Source of the DNA: DRPN01 sp964599235
GTDB lineage: Bacteria; Bacteroidota; Bacteroidia; Bacteroidales; VadinHA17
Assembly (NCBI GenBank): GCA_964599235.1
Contig: CAZRDX010000055.1
Coordinates: 1-64,000 of the forward strand
DNA: 64,000 nt
Direction: 5' to 3'
A program made the position numbers and the translations under genes. The notes beneath the pieces were generated by a model. The model was not told where the DNA came from and did no database searches. It saw only the letters and a list, made by a program, of their open reading frames with translations. Shown one piece after another: positions 25,861-34,660 of the stretch (positions are counted from its first letter, which is position 1; every line of letters begins with the position of its first letter).

Positions 25861-26439
25861 ATGACCGGCAAAAAGGAAGAAAAAGAAAGAAAGGAGAAAC
25901 AGAACGAAATGGAAGACAAGCATAAAGAGAACCAGGAACAAAAGGGACAGCAGGAAAAAAAGGAGAAGAAAAAACACCCTTCCTACAAGGCTCTTTACGA
26001 GGAGCTGAAGGGGGAATATGAGGAGTTGCACGACCGTTATCTCCGGCTTTCGGCCGAGTTTGACAACTTCAGGAAACGGACCCTGAAGGAGAAAGCCGAC
26101 CTGGCGAAATACGGTGGTGAACAGGTGTTGTTGTCGCTCCTGCCCGTGGTGGATGATTTCGAGCGGGCGATGAGCTCCATGCCCGAAGGAGAGGAGTGCA
26201 GCAGTTACGTCGAGGGGATCCGTCTGATCTACAACAAGCTGATGGACTTTCTCAGACAGAACGGAGTGAGCGAGATGGAAGCCCTCCATCAGCCTTTCGA
26301 CCCCGAACTGCACGAGGCCCTGAGCAAGATCCCCGCTCCCGGGGAAGAGCTCAAGGGAAAGGTGGTGGACGTGTTGCAGAAAGGATACTTCCTGAAAGAG
26401 AAAGTGTTGCGTCACGCCAAGGTGGTGGTGGGCGAATGA
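25861..26439 (+). CDS. grpE: GrpE nucleotide exchange factor
   Basis: This 192-residue co-chaperone makes DnaK release ADP. The first 45 residues are highly charged and low in complexity (MTGKKEEKERKEKQNEMEDK and on). Then come the long coiled-coil helix (YEELKGEYEELHDRYLRLSA) with the family signature EFDNFRKRT, and the C-terminal beta domain (FDPELHEALSKIPA, VVDVLQKGYFLKEKVLRHAKVVV). It acts as a dimer. dnaJ follows 74 bp downstream; dnaK and hrcA are not in the window. No CIRCE operator was found in the gap before it (25757-25860). Confidence 0.95.
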   Translation: MTGKKEEKERKEKQNEMEDKHKENQEQKGQQEKKEKKKHPSYKALYEELKGEYEELHDRYLRLSAEFDNFRKRTLKEKADLAKYGGEQVLLSLLPVVDDFERAMSSMPEGEECSSYVEGIRLIYNKLMDFLRQNGVSEMEALHQPFDPELHEALSKIPAPGEELKGKVVDVLQKGYFLKEKVLRHAKVVVGE

Positions 26440-26513
26440 TTTCCACCTCTGCCCAAGATTCGGTATTTTTACGGGCGGACGCTGTGAGAGCTGTTCGTCA
26501 AACTGCCTGAAGT

Positions 26514-27647
26514 ATGGCCAAAAGAGATTATTACGTTGTCCTGGGGATATCCCGTACAGCCACACAGGAGGAGATCAAGAAAGCCTACCGCAAGCAGGCA
26601 CTGAAATACCACCCCGACAAAAATCCCGGCGATCCGGAGGCAGAGGAGAAGTTCAAGGAGGCTGCCGAGGCGTATGAGGTGCTGAGCGACCCGGAGAAGC
26701 GGGAGATGTATGACCGGTACGGTCATGCAGGCGTGAGTGGCGGTGCCTCAGGCTTCAGCGGCGGCGGGATGAACATCGAGGACATCTTTGAGCATTTCGG
26801 GGATATCTTCGGCGGTTTCGGTTTCAGCGGATTCAACAGCCGTTCGGGGTCCCGTCAGCGGGGCAGCAACATACGCGTCAAGGTGCAGCTGACGCTGGAG
26901 GAGATCGCCCACGGGGTGAAGAAGAAGATCAAGGTGCGCAAGGATGTACCCTGTGAGGCGTGTGGAGGCACCGGCGCCCGTGACGGCAGGGCTTATCACA
27001 CCTGTCCTACCTGCCACGGCCATGGTCAGGTGACCCGCATCGCCAACACCTTCCTGGGCAGGATGCAGACCACCACCACCTGTCCCACCTGCCACGGCCA
27101 GGGCAGGATCATCAGCGAGAAGTGTCCCGTATGCCACGGTGAAGGTGTGGTGAAAGGCGAGGAGGTCATCGAGATCAACATCCCCGCCGGCGTGGAGGAC
27201 GGCATGCAGCTGTCGCTCAACTCGCGCGGCAACGCCGCCCGCCGCGGCGGCCTCAAGGGCGACCTGATCGTCCTCATCGAAGAGATCAAACACCCCGAGC
27301 TGATACGCGACGGACAGAACCTTATCTATCCCCTTTACATCAGTGTTCCCCAGGCCGCCCTCGGCACCCAGGTGGAGGTGCCTGCCGTCGACGGTAAGAT
27401 CAAGATCAAGATAGAACCCGGCACCCAACCGGGCAAGATCCTCCGCATACGCGGCAAGGGACTGCCCGATATCCACGGTTACGGACGGGGCGACCTGCTG
27501 ATCTATGTGAACGTCTGGATACCCAAAGACCTCACGCGCGAGGAGAAAAAGCTCATGGAAAAACTCGAATCCTCCGAGGCCTTCCGGCCCCGGCCGCCCA
27601 AGCACGACAAAAATTTCTTCGAACGACTGAAGCACTTTTTTGAATAA
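26514..27647 (+). CDS. dnaJ: Chaperone DnaJ (type I Hsp40)
   Basis: This 377-residue co-chaperone stimulates the DnaK ATPase and hands over unfolded proteins. Parts in order: J domain (1-70; YYVVLGISRTATQEEIKKAY and the essential HPD in YHPDKNPGD), a Gly/Phe-rich linker (about 75-120; GGFGFSGFNSRSG), a zinc-binding region with four CxxCxGxG repeats (CEACGGTG, CPTCHGHG, CPTCHGQG, CPVCHGEG; about 145-215), and two substrate-binding beta domains ending in ERLKHFFE. All eight zinc cysteines are there. It lies after grpE in the same direction, so both are probably co-transcribed. Confidence 0.96.
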   Translation: MAKRDYYVVLGISRTATQEEIKKAYRKQALKYHPDKNPGDPEAEEKFKEAAEAYEVLSDPEKREMYDRYGHAGVSGGASGFSGGGMNIEDIFEHFGDIFGGFGFSGFNSRSGSRQRGSNIRVKVQLTLEEIAHGVKKKIKVRKDVPCEACGGTGARDGRAYHTCPTCHGHGQVTRIANTFLGRMQTTTTCPTCHGQGRIISEKCPVCHGEGVVKGEEVIEINIPAGVEDGMQLSLNSRGNAARRGGLKGDLIVLIEEIKHPELIRDGQNLIYPLYISVPQAALGTQVEVPAVDGKIKIKIEPGTQPGKILRIRGKGLPDIHGYGRGDLLIYVNVWIPKDLTREEKKLMEKLESSEAFRPRPPKHDKNFFERLKHFFE

Positions 27648-27667
27648 TCTAGCTAAATATCTTTTTC

Positions 27668-28633
27668 ATGGATCTTTTACAGGCCAGGGAGATCGTCAAA
27701 CGTTATGCGGGACACACGGCCCTCGACCGTGTGACGGTGACGGTCCCTGAGAACTCGATCTATGGTTTGCTGGGTCCTAACGGGGCCGGCAAGACCACGC
27801 TGATACGCATCATCAACCGCATCACCGCCCCCGACGAGGGGGAGTTGCTCTTCGGGGGCCGGCCGATGCAAGGTGATGATATCCACAGCATCGGCTACCT
27901 GCCCGAGGAGCGCGGGCTGTACAAAAAGATGAAGGTGGGTGAGCAGGCCCTCTACCTGGCTCAGCTGAAAGGACTCTCCCGCCACGAAGCCTTGCGCCGT
28001 CTGAAACGATGGTTCGAAAAGTTCGGCATCACCTCCTGGTGGAACAAGAAAGTGGAGGAGCTCTCCAAAGGGATGCAGCAGAAAGTGCAGTTCATCGTGA
28101 CGGTGATCCACCGGCCCCGCCTCCTCATCTTCGACGAGCCTTTCACCGGCTTCGATCCCATCAACACCCGCATGCTCAAGAAAGAGATCCTTGCCCTGCG
28201 CGACGAGGGCGCTACCATCATCTTCTCCACCCACGACATGGGCTCGGTGGAGGAGTTGTGTGACCACATCACCCTCATCGACCGGGGCCATACCCTCCTG
28301 GAAGGACCTATCGATCAGATACGGGCCCGCTACGCTTCCAATGAGTACGAAGTACGCTTCGAAGGACAGGTCAACCTCCTCACCGCCACGCTCAATTCGC
28401 GGTTCAGCATCATCAAACACACCCAGGAAGGGAACACCAGTCTCGTGCGCATCCGTATCCACGACCGCGGCACATCCAATGATGCGCTGAGGATGTTGCT
28501 GGATGCCGGGAAGATCTTGTCGTTCAATAAGATCACCCCGGGCATGAACGAGATCTTCATCCGTGTGGTCGAGGAGGCCACAGGTAAAGATGCCGAAAAA
28601 GAGAATACCACCATAACATCTGACCGATCATGA
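27668..28633 (+). CDS. ABC exporter ATP-binding subunit (NatA-like)
   Basis: This 321-residue ATPase would drive an ABC-2 type exporter. Walker A is GPNGAGKTTLI, the Q-loop lies in IGYLPEERGLYKKMKV, the signature is ELSKGMQQKVQF, Walker B is LLIFDEPFTGFDP and the switch His is in STHDMGSVEE. The C-terminal 90 residues form the DUF4162-type domain seen in NatA-like exporters (SNEYEVRFEGQVN and on). It shares ATGA with the following permease gene. Related pairs export sodium ions, drugs or lipids; the substrate here cannot be told. It starts 20 bp after dnaJ and may be read through from it. Confidence 0.92.
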   Translation: MDLLQAREIVKRYAGHTALDRVTVTVPENSIYGLLGPNGAGKTTLIRIINRITAPDEGELLFGGRPMQGDDIHSIGYLPEERGLYKKMKVGEQALYLAQLKGLSRHEALRRLKRWFEKFGITSWWNKKVEELSKGMQQKVQFIVTVIHRPRLLIFDEPFTGFDPINTRMLKKEILALRDEGATIIFSTHDMGSVEELCDHITLIDRGHTLLEGPIDQIRARYASNEYEVRFEGQVNLLTATLNSRFSIIKHTQEGNTSLVRIRIHDRGTSNDALRMLLDAGKILSFNKITPGMNEIFIRVVEEATGKDAEKENTTITSDRS

Positions 28634-29994
28634 ACAAGACCACTCTGATCATCAAAAGGGAATATCTTACCCGCGTCAGAAAGAAGTCGTTCATCATCCT
28701 CACGCTGCTCACACCTCTTTTCATGGCGGCCTTTGTCGTGATCCCGGCACTGATCATGACCTCCGGCACCAAGGAGGTGCGCCGCATCGCGGTGGTGGAA
28801 CAGGGAGGAGAGCTTTTTCGGGGAGTGCTGCATTCTACGGAATACCTGAAGTTCGACTACCTGGAGAACGTCCCGCTCGATTCGCTTAAGCGCAATTTCG
28901 ACCGTATGGGCTATTACGGTGTGCTGGTCCTGACACCCCAGGTAAGCTACGTCCCCTCGGCAGCCATCCTCTTTTCCCGGAAACAGCCTCCTCTCGAGGT
29001 GGTGAACTACATCGAGACCAGCCTGGAAAAAGAGATCGAAAAACGGAAACTGCTGTCCTATCATATCCGTGACCTCGACAAGATCCTCAAGCAGGTGGAG
29101 ACCAACATCCGTTTACAGACCATTCAGGTCAGTGAGACGGGGGAGGAGAAGCAGACCAGTACGACGGTAGCCATGGCCATCGCTTACGTGGGAGGGCTGC
29201 TGATCTACATGCTCACTTTCATGTTCGGGGCGATGGTGATGCGTGGTGTCATCGAAGAGAAGACCAACCGCATCGTGGAGGTGCTGGTTTCGTCGGTCAA
29301 ACCTGTTCAGCTGATGATGGGCAAGATCATCGGCATTGCTCTGGTGGGGCTCACCCAGTTCTTCCTCTGGATCGTACTGACGCTGGTGATCGTGGCGGGG
29401 GTGACGCAGATGCTGGGGGGTGGTGACCAGGGGCAGCAGACGACGCCGGCGCCCCGGAGTCTTTTTTCCGGGCAGGTGACCCCGCCGGATGCCGCCGGCG
29501 GCAGTGACGCGCTGGACCTGGGGGACCTCATGGCCGGCAATGCGGTCTTCGAGGCCATCGCCTCGGTCAACTGGCCCCTGATCCTGGGAGCCTTTTTCCT
29601 CTATTTCCTGGGAGGGTACCTGTTGTATGCCTCCCTCTTTGCAGCTATCGGTGCTGCCGTGGACAACGAGACCGACACCCAGCAGTTCATGATGCCGGTG
29701 ACCATCCCCTTGCTCATCGCCCTCTTCATCGCGATGGGGGCTTTCCAGAACCCCGACAGCGGCATCGCCTTTTGGGGGTCGATCATCCCCTTCACCGCTC
29801 CCGTGGTGATGATGGCCCGTCTGCCGTACGGGGTACCGGCATGGCAGCTGTTCCTCTCGGTGGGCCTGCTCTATCTCACTTTCCTGGGGATGGTGTGGGT
29901 GGCCGCCCGCATCTATCGTACCGGTATCCTGATGTACGGCAAAAAGGTCTCGTGGAAGGAGCTGTGGCGCTGGCTGCGTTACAGGAACTACTGA
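28630..29994 (+). CDS. ABC-2 type exporter permease (NatB-like)
   Basis: This 454-residue membrane protein is the partner of the ATPase whose gene it overlaps by 4 bp. It has an N-terminal amphipathic stretch and helix (residues about 8-45; IIKREYLTRVRKKSFIILTL), a large outside domain (about 50-175), and five or six membrane segments after residue 180. Marks of the family are MTFMFGAMVMRGVIEEKTNR, EVLVSSVKPVQLMMGKIIG and AAIGAAVDNETDTQQFMMP. Residues about 265-295 are an unusual Pro/Gly/Gln-rich insert between two helices (GGGDQGQQTTPAPRS). It ends in TGATG shared with the next start codon. Confidence 0.92.
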   Translation: MNKTTLIIKREYLTRVRKKSFIILTLLTPLFMAAFVVIPALIMTSGTKEVRRIAVVEQGGELFRGVLHSTEYLKFDYLENVPLDSLKRNFDRMGYYGVLVLTPQVSYVPSAAILFSRKQPPLEVVNYIETSLEKEIEKRKLLSYHIRDLDKILKQVETNIRLQTIQVSETGEEKQTSTTVAMAIAYVGGLLIYMLTFMFGAMVMRGVIEEKTNRIVEVLVSSVKPVQLMMGKIIGIALVGLTQFFLWIVLTLVIVAGVTQMLGGGDQGQQTTPAPRSLFSGQVTPPDAAGGSDALDLGDLMAGNAVFEAIASVNWPLILGAFFLYFLGGYLLYASLFAAIGAAVDNETDTQQFMMPVTIPLLIALFIAMGAFQNPDSGIAFWGSIIPFTAPVVMMARLPYGVPAWQLFLSVGLLYLTFLGMVWVAARIYRTGILMYGKKVSWKELWRWLRYRNY

Positions 29995-30947
29995 TGTCAG
30001 GCACATCCGTGGTAGGGCACCGTGTGGCAGTGATCGACCTGGGTACCAACACCTTCAACCTGCTCCTTGTCGATGTCGACGGGCCAGGGCGAATGGAGGA
30101 GGTCGGTTTCGAGAAGGTGCCGGTCAAGCTGGGACGAGAGGGCCTCCAGCAGGGACTTCTCTCGCCGGCAGCCCAGGAGCGGGCGCTCCAGGCCCTGCAT
30201 CATTACCGCGAAGTGATCGACCGCACCGGGGCGGAGACGGTCCTGGCCTACGGCACCTCGGCCCTGCGGACGGCCACCAACACCCCGCAGCTGCTCGAAA
30301 AGATACGCAAAGCCACAGGCATCGAAGTCCAGGTGATCAGCGGCGACGAGGAGGCCCGTCTCATCTATCTGGGTGTGACACGCAGCCTGCAGCCCGACGG
30401 CGTCTTCATGATCCTCGACATCGGCGGAGGAAGCAATGAGTTCATCATCGCTGAGCCCTCCTCGGGGCCCCTGTGGCAGAAGAGCTTTCCCCTAGGCATG
30501 GCCCGCATCATCGAGCGTTTCCCTCTCTCCGACCCGGCAAAGGCAGGGGAGGTGCTGCAACTGGAAGACTTTTTCGACGGGGAGCTGCAACCTCTCTGGG
30601 AGGCGGTACGGGAATACCGTCCCGTTCATCTTGTCGGGGCCTCGGGTACTTTCGACACCTTACACGACGTGGCGGCGGCACGCCGGCTTCTTCCCGCCAC
30701 GGATGTGCCTGCCGTGGAAATGCCGCTCCCCGTCTTCCGTGAGGTGCGTGACCAGCTCGTGGCCTCCACTACCCGGGAAAGAGAAAAGATGAAGGGAATG
30801 GAACCCTTCCGGGTGGAGATGATCGTGCCCGCCACGATTTTTGTTAACTTTATCCTCACGAAAACGAACATCCGCCGCCTGAGCCTGAGCAGGTACGCCC
30901 TGAAGGAAGGGGCCGTGGTCGACTGGCTGATGCGGCAGCAACACTGA
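29994..30947 (+). CDS. Ppx/GppA-family exopolyphosphatase / pppGpp phosphatase
   Basis: This 317-residue protein is of the short, single-core Ppx/GppA form, lacking the C-terminal HD-like domains of E. coli Ppx. The ASKHA-fold motifs are VAVIDLGTNTFNLLLVDV, the catalytic loop YGTSALRTATN with ISGDEEARLIYLGV, and the phosphate loop ILDIGGGSNEFII. It may hydrolyse polyphosphate or pppGpp. I start at the ATG at 29994, which shares an A with the permease stop (TGATG); the open frame reaches back to 29772, but only in the shadow of the permease. It is the third gene of the unit. Confidence 0.92.
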   Translation: MSGTSVVGHRVAVIDLGTNTFNLLLVDVDGPGRMEEVGFEKVPVKLGREGLQQGLLSPAAQERALQALHHYREVIDRTGAETVLAYGTSALRTATNTPQLLEKIRKATGIEVQVISGDEEARLIYLGVTRSLQPDGVFMILDIGGGSNEFIIAEPSSGPLWQKSFPLGMARIIERFPLSDPAKAGEVLQLEDFFDGELQPLWEAVREYRPVHLVGASGTFDTLHDVAAARRLLPATDVPAVEMPLPVFREVRDQLVASTTREREKMKGMEPFRVEMIVPATIFVNFILTKTNIRRLSLSRYALKEGAVVDWLMRQQH

Positions 30948-30963
30948 AACCAACCTCTTTGCT

Positions 30964-32130
30964 ATGGCTTCCATCCTGGTGATCGACGACGAGAAGAGCA
31001 TTCGCAACACGCTGAAAGACATCCTCGAATATGAGGGGTACACGGTGGATGTGGCCGAGGACGGTCCTTCCGGCCTGGAGATGTTCCGCAAGAACCCTTA
31101 CGATGTGGTGCTGTGTGACATCAAGATGCCCAAGATGTACGGCATCGAGGTGCTGGAGAAGATCATGGAGGAAGGAGCCGAGACCCAGGTGATCATGATC
31201 TCGGGCCACGGCAACATCGATACGGCTGTCGAGGCCATCAAGAAGGGGGCGTACGACTTCATCGAGAAGCCGCCCGACATGAACCGTCTGTTGATCACCC
31301 TGCGCAATGCGCTTGACAAGAGCAATCTCATCACCGAGACGAAGGTGCTCAAGAAGAAGATCAGCAAGAAGTATGAGATCGTGGGGGAGTCGCCGGCCAT
31401 CCGCAAGGTGAAGGAGCTGATCGACCGGGTGGCGCCCACTGAGGCGCGGGTACTCATCACGGGGGCCAACGGCACGGGCAAGGAGCTGGTGGCGCATCAG
31501 CTGCATGAGAAGAGCCGCCGCGCCAAAGGTCCTTTCGTCGAGGTCAACTGTGCGGCCATCCCTTCGGAGCTCATCGAGAGCGAGCTGTTCGGCCATGAGA
31601 AAGGATCGTTCACCTCGGCATACAAGCAGCGCAAGGGCAAGTTCGAGCAGGCGCAGGGAGGGACCCTTTTCCTCGATGAGATAGGCGACATGAGCCTCTC
31701 GGCCCAGGCCAAGGTGCTGCGGGCCTTGCAGGAGAACAAGATCAGCCGCGTAGGCAGCGACAAAGACATCCCCGTCGACGTGCGCGTCATCGCCGCCACC
31801 AACAAAGACCTGATGGAAGAGATACGCAAAGGCACCTTCCGCGAAGACCTCTACCACCGTCTCAGCGTCATCATCATCCATGTGCCGTCGCTCAACGAAC
31901 GGCTCGAGGACATCCCCCTGCTGGCCCGCCATTTCTCGGAGATGATCTGCGGCGAGTACGGCATGCCCGTGAAGAAATTCACCGACGATGCCATCGAGGA
32001 GCTGAAGAAGATCAACTGGACCGGCAACGTGCGGGAGTTCCGCAACGTCATCGAACGGCTCATCATCCTCTGCGGCAACACCATCACCGGCGAGGATGTG
32101 AAGGCCTATGCCCATCCCATCTTCCGCTGA
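30964..32130 (+). CDS. NtrC-like response regulator without DNA-binding domain
   Basis: This 388-residue regulator has a receiver domain (1-120; phosphoacceptor Asp52 in VLCDIKMPKMYG, Lys in DFIEKPPD) and a sigma-54-type AAA+ domain (about 140-375). The AAA+ marks are Walker A GANGTGKELVA, Walker B GGTLFLDEIGDM, R-finger region EDLYHRLSV and the C-terminal helices NVREFRNVIERLIIL. The sigma-54 contact loop reads GSFTSA in place of GAFTGA. The protein stops at AYAHPIFR, where other NtrC proteins go on into a Fis-type helix-turn-helix, so DNA binding is not evident. It may act from solution or through another protein. The kinase is not adjacent. A strong terminator follows. Confidence 0.9.
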   Translation: MASILVIDDEKSIRNTLKDILEYEGYTVDVAEDGPSGLEMFRKNPYDVVLCDIKMPKMYGIEVLEKIMEEGAETQVIMISGHGNIDTAVEAIKKGAYDFIEKPPDMNRLLITLRNALDKSNLITETKVLKKKISKKYEIVGESPAIRKVKELIDRVAPTEARVLITGANGTGKELVAHQLHEKSRRAKGPFVEVNCAAIPSELIESELFGHEKGSFTSAYKQRKGKFEQAQGGTLFLDEIGDMSLSAQAKVLRALQENKISRVGSDKDIPVDVRVIAATNKDLMEEIRKGTFREDLYHRLSVIIIHVPSLNERLEDIPLLARHFSEMICGEYGMPVKKFTDDAIEELKKINWTGNVREFRNVIERLIILCGNTITGEDVKAYAHPIFR

Positions 32131-32147
32131 GCGGGAAGGGATGATGC

Positions 32148-32178
32148 AAAAAAAAGCTGCCCGGAGGCAGCTTTTTTT
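32148..32178. terminator. Bidirectional terminator between regulator and fusA2
   Basis: A perfect 13-bp stem (AAAAAAAGCTGCC) with a CGGA loop at 32162-32165 carries A-run and T-run sides, so it can serve both directions. The stop codon of the leftward fusA2 (32177-32179) overlaps the end of the right arm. Confidence 0.88.
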
Positions 32179-34327
32179 ATTCTTCCTGCTGTTCGGCCTC
32201 GTAGGCTTTGAGCAGCTCTTCCTGGATCTCTGCCGGCACCTGCTGGTACTCGGAGAATTCCATGGTGTAGATGGCGCGGCCGTTGGTCAGTGAGCTGAGG
32301 GCTGTGGAGTATTTGTTCATTTCGGCCAGCGGTACCTTGGCCGTGATCTTCTCGAACCCTTTCTCGCTGGTCATGCCCATGACGATGGCGCGGCGGCCCT
32401 GTAGGTCGCTCATCACGTCGCCCATCCTGTCGCTGGGCACCCAGACGTTCACCAGATAGATCGGCTCCATGATCTTGGGACCGGCCTCCTTGAAGGCCAT
32501 GCTGAAGGCGTTGCGGCCGGCCAGCTTGAAGGAGATCTCGTTGGAGTCGACCGGGTGCATCTTGCCGTCGTACACCGCGACACGTATGTCACGGGCATAG
32601 GAGCCGGTGAGCGGTCCTTCCTCCATGCGTTCCATGATGCCTTTGAGGATGGCCGGCAGGAAACGGGCATCGATGGCTCCGCCGACGATGCAGTTGTAGA
32701 AGACCAGCTTACCGCCCCAGTCGAGGTCGATCTCCTGCTTGTCGCGGACGGTTACCTTGATCTCCTTGCCGTTGACCTTGTAGGTGTCAGGGTCGGGAGC
32801 CCCCTCGCGGTAAGGCTCGATGACCAGGTGCACCTCACCGAACTGGCCGGCACCACCCGACTGCTTCTTGTGACGGTAGGAGGCCTGTGCCACCTTCGTG
32901 ATCGTCTCACGATAGGGGATCTTGGGCGGCATGAACTGCGTCTCTATCTTGAAGATGTTGTCGAGATGCCACTTGAGGATGTTGAGATGATGCTCGCCCT
33001 GGCCGTGGATGATGATCTGCTTAAGTTCTTTGGAATATTCGATGAGCACGGCGGGATCTTCTTCGTGGAAACGGGAGAGGGCTTCGCCCAGTTTCTCGTC
33101 GTCCGATTCATTGACCGCCTTGATGGCCGTGCGGTATTTGGGACGCGGATATTCGATGGCCGGCCAGGTCCAGTCCTGTCCCGGCTCATTGAGCGTATGG
33201 TTGGTCTTGGTGCTCTTCAGTTTCACCGTGCTCCCTATGTCGCCGGCCACCATCGAGGTCACCTTCTCACGTTTCTTTCCGGCGGTGACGAAGATCTGGT
33301 TGATGCGTTCCTTGGCCGAGACCGTGGTGTTGATGAGGTCCATTCCCTCTTTCAGCTCACCCGACATCACCTTGAAGAAGTTGACCTCGCCGATGTGTTC
33401 CTCGATGGAGGTCTTGAAGACGAAGAGAGAGACAGGCCCTTTGGGGTCGCAGGGTACCTCTTCGCCTTTGGAGTTGACGGGGGCGGGCATCTCGTCGGGT
33501 GCCGGGGCGGTGTTGATGATGAACTCCAGCAGACGGTCGACCCCCACGTCTTTTTTGGCCGAGGTGCAGAACACCGGCATCAGGTCGCGCCGCAGCAGAC
33601 CTTCCTTGATGCCTTTGCGCATCTCCTCCTCGTCGAGCGATTCTTTCTCAAAGAAGAGTTCCATCAGCCCTTCGTCGTTCTCGGCGGCTTTTTCCACCAG
33701 CTCGTTGTGGAGCTCTTCGGCTCTGTCACGCAGCTCGGCGGGGATGTCCAGCACCTCCGTCTTGCCGCCGCTGTACTTGTACATCTTCATCTTCAGCACA
33801 TCGACGATGGCGTTGAAGGTGTCGCCCTCGTTGACGGGGAACTGAATGATGGCCAGTTTTGAGCCGAAGCTCTCCCTGAGGGTTTCGATGCTCTTCTCGT
33901 AGCTGGCTTTTTCGTGGTCCAGGCCGTTGATGACGAAGGTGACCGGTTTGTCCCTTTCGTCGGTGTGACGGTAGTGGATCTCGGTGCCCACCTCCACGCC
34001 GTTGGGGGCATTGATCAGGATCAGGGCCATGTCGGCCGGATGGATGGCCGCCACCGCCTGGCCGGAGAAGTCGTCCAGCCCCGGTGCATCCAGGAAATTG
34101 ATCTTATGATCCTTGTATTCAGTAAAAAGCACCGTGGAGAACACCGAGCTGCCCTGCTCCAGTTCAACGGGATTGTAGTCGGAGACCGTGTTCTTCTGGT
34201 CGATGCTCCCTTTCCTGTCGATCACCCCGCCGATGTACATCATCGACTCGGCCAGCGTGGTCTTGCCCGAACCGGCATTCCCCAACAGCACTACATTACG
34301 GATCTGTTTCGTCTGGTACGTTTTCAT
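32177..34327 (-). CDS. fusA2: Elongation factor G2 (EF-G paralog with altered GTPase motifs)
   Basis: This 716-residue protein has EF-G domain order (G, II, III, IV, V). The P-loop is present (GNAGSGKTT), but the other GTPase motifs differ from EF-G: switch II is DAPGLDDF, not DTPGHVDF, so the catalytic His is Leu; the NKxD motif reads INGLD. Domain IV (YRHKKQSGGAGQFGEVHLVI) and domain V (LVNVWVPSDRMGDVMSDLQG) are intact, so ribosome translocation should be kept. A paralog of this type in Bacteroides thetaiotaomicron is known to work without GTP hydrolysis and to be induced in carbon starvation. The normal fusA is 1.3 kb away on the other strand. The gene is divergent from rpsL. Confidence 0.92.
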   Translation of the reverse strand: MKTYQTKQIRNVVLLGNAGSGKTTLAESMMYIGGVIDRKGSIDQKNTVSDYNPVELEQGSSVFSTVLFTEYKDHKINFLDAPGLDDFSGQAVAAIHPADMALILINAPNGVEVGTEIHYRHTDERDKPVTFVINGLDHEKASYEKSIETLRESFGSKLAIIQFPVNEGDTFNAIVDVLKMKMYKYSGGKTEVLDIPAELRDRAEELHNELVEKAAENDEGLMELFFEKESLDEEEMRKGIKEGLLRRDLMPVFCTSAKKDVGVDRLLEFIINTAPAPDEMPAPVNSKGEEVPCDPKGPVSLFVFKTSIEEHIGEVNFFKVMSGELKEGMDLINTTVSAKERINQIFVTAGKKREKVTSMVAGDIGSTVKLKSTKTNHTLNEPGQDWTWPAIEYPRPKYRTAIKAVNESDDEKLGEALSRFHEEDPAVLIEYSKELKQIIIHGQGEHHLNILKWHLDNIFKIETQFMPPKIPYRETITKVAQASYRHKKQSGGAGQFGEVHLVIEPYREGAPDPDTYKVNGKEIKVTVRDKQEIDLDWGGKLVFYNCIVGGAIDARFLPAILKGIMERMEEGPLTGSYARDIRVAVYDGKMHPVDSNEISFKLAGRNAFSMAFKEAGPKIMEPIYLVNVWVPSDRMGDVMSDLQGRRAIVMGMTSEKGFEKITAKVPLAEMNKYSTALSSLTNGRAIYTMEFSEYQQVPAEIQEELLKAYEAEQQEE

Positions 34328-34383
34328 CTTTTTTTGTAATTATCTATGATTGAACAAAATAATTTCCTCGCGGAAAAGTGCAC

Positions 34384-34413
34384 CAAAAGTAATAATTTTT
34401 TGTTTTCCGTCAA
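34384..34413 (-). promoter_or_regulatory. Promoter of fusA2
   Basis: Read leftward, TTG (34413-34411) and TACTTTTG (34391-34384), 19 nt apart, match the Bacteroidota -33/-7 consensus, with a perfect -7 box. Transcription would start near 34377 and give a leader of about 50 nt. I could not define a site for a starvation regulator. Confidence 0.6.
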
Positions 34414-34495
34414 GCCGTTCCGGGTCGATGAAAGTGCGGGAAGCGTTAGCGGCTGAGAAACAAAAATTTGAAAAAAGAAGCCCATATTTTTTCAA

Positions 34496-34518
34496 TTTGG
34501 CAAAAAAGTATATTTTTG
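34496..34518 (+). promoter_or_regulatory. Possible upstream promoter in the str leader region
   Basis: TATTTTTG at 34511-34518 is a perfect -7 box; the best TTTG (34496-34499) is too close (11 nt), so the -33 part is weak. If used, it would start a transcript near 34525, about 190 nt before rpsL. Confidence 0.3.
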
Positions 34519-34621
34519 TGCCGCTGTTTTCCGGGAGAAGAAAACAATCTGCGGATGAATTCTTTCCCGGGGCCTGCAGTCGGATCATACCTTTATATAT
34601 ATAAGCAGGTGTGAGCTGAGG

Positions 34622-34660
34622 GACGGAGGAAGAAATCCGTCAAAAGAGTGTTGTTTTTTA
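34622..34660 (+). terminator. Hairpin with T-run just before the str promoter
   Basis: GACGGA (34622-34627) pairs with TCCGTC (34636-34641), followed by AAAAGAGTG and a T-run at 34654-34659. It could end or attenuate a transcript from the upstream promoter candidate, giving a short RNA of about 130 nt. The stem is short and the T-run is 8 nt away, so support is weak. Confidence 0.25.

Noticed and set aside
27658..27665. TATCTTTT as the promoter of the ABC exporter
   Set aside because: The box ends 2 bp before the start codon, so transcription would begin inside the gene; read-through from dnaJ is more likely.
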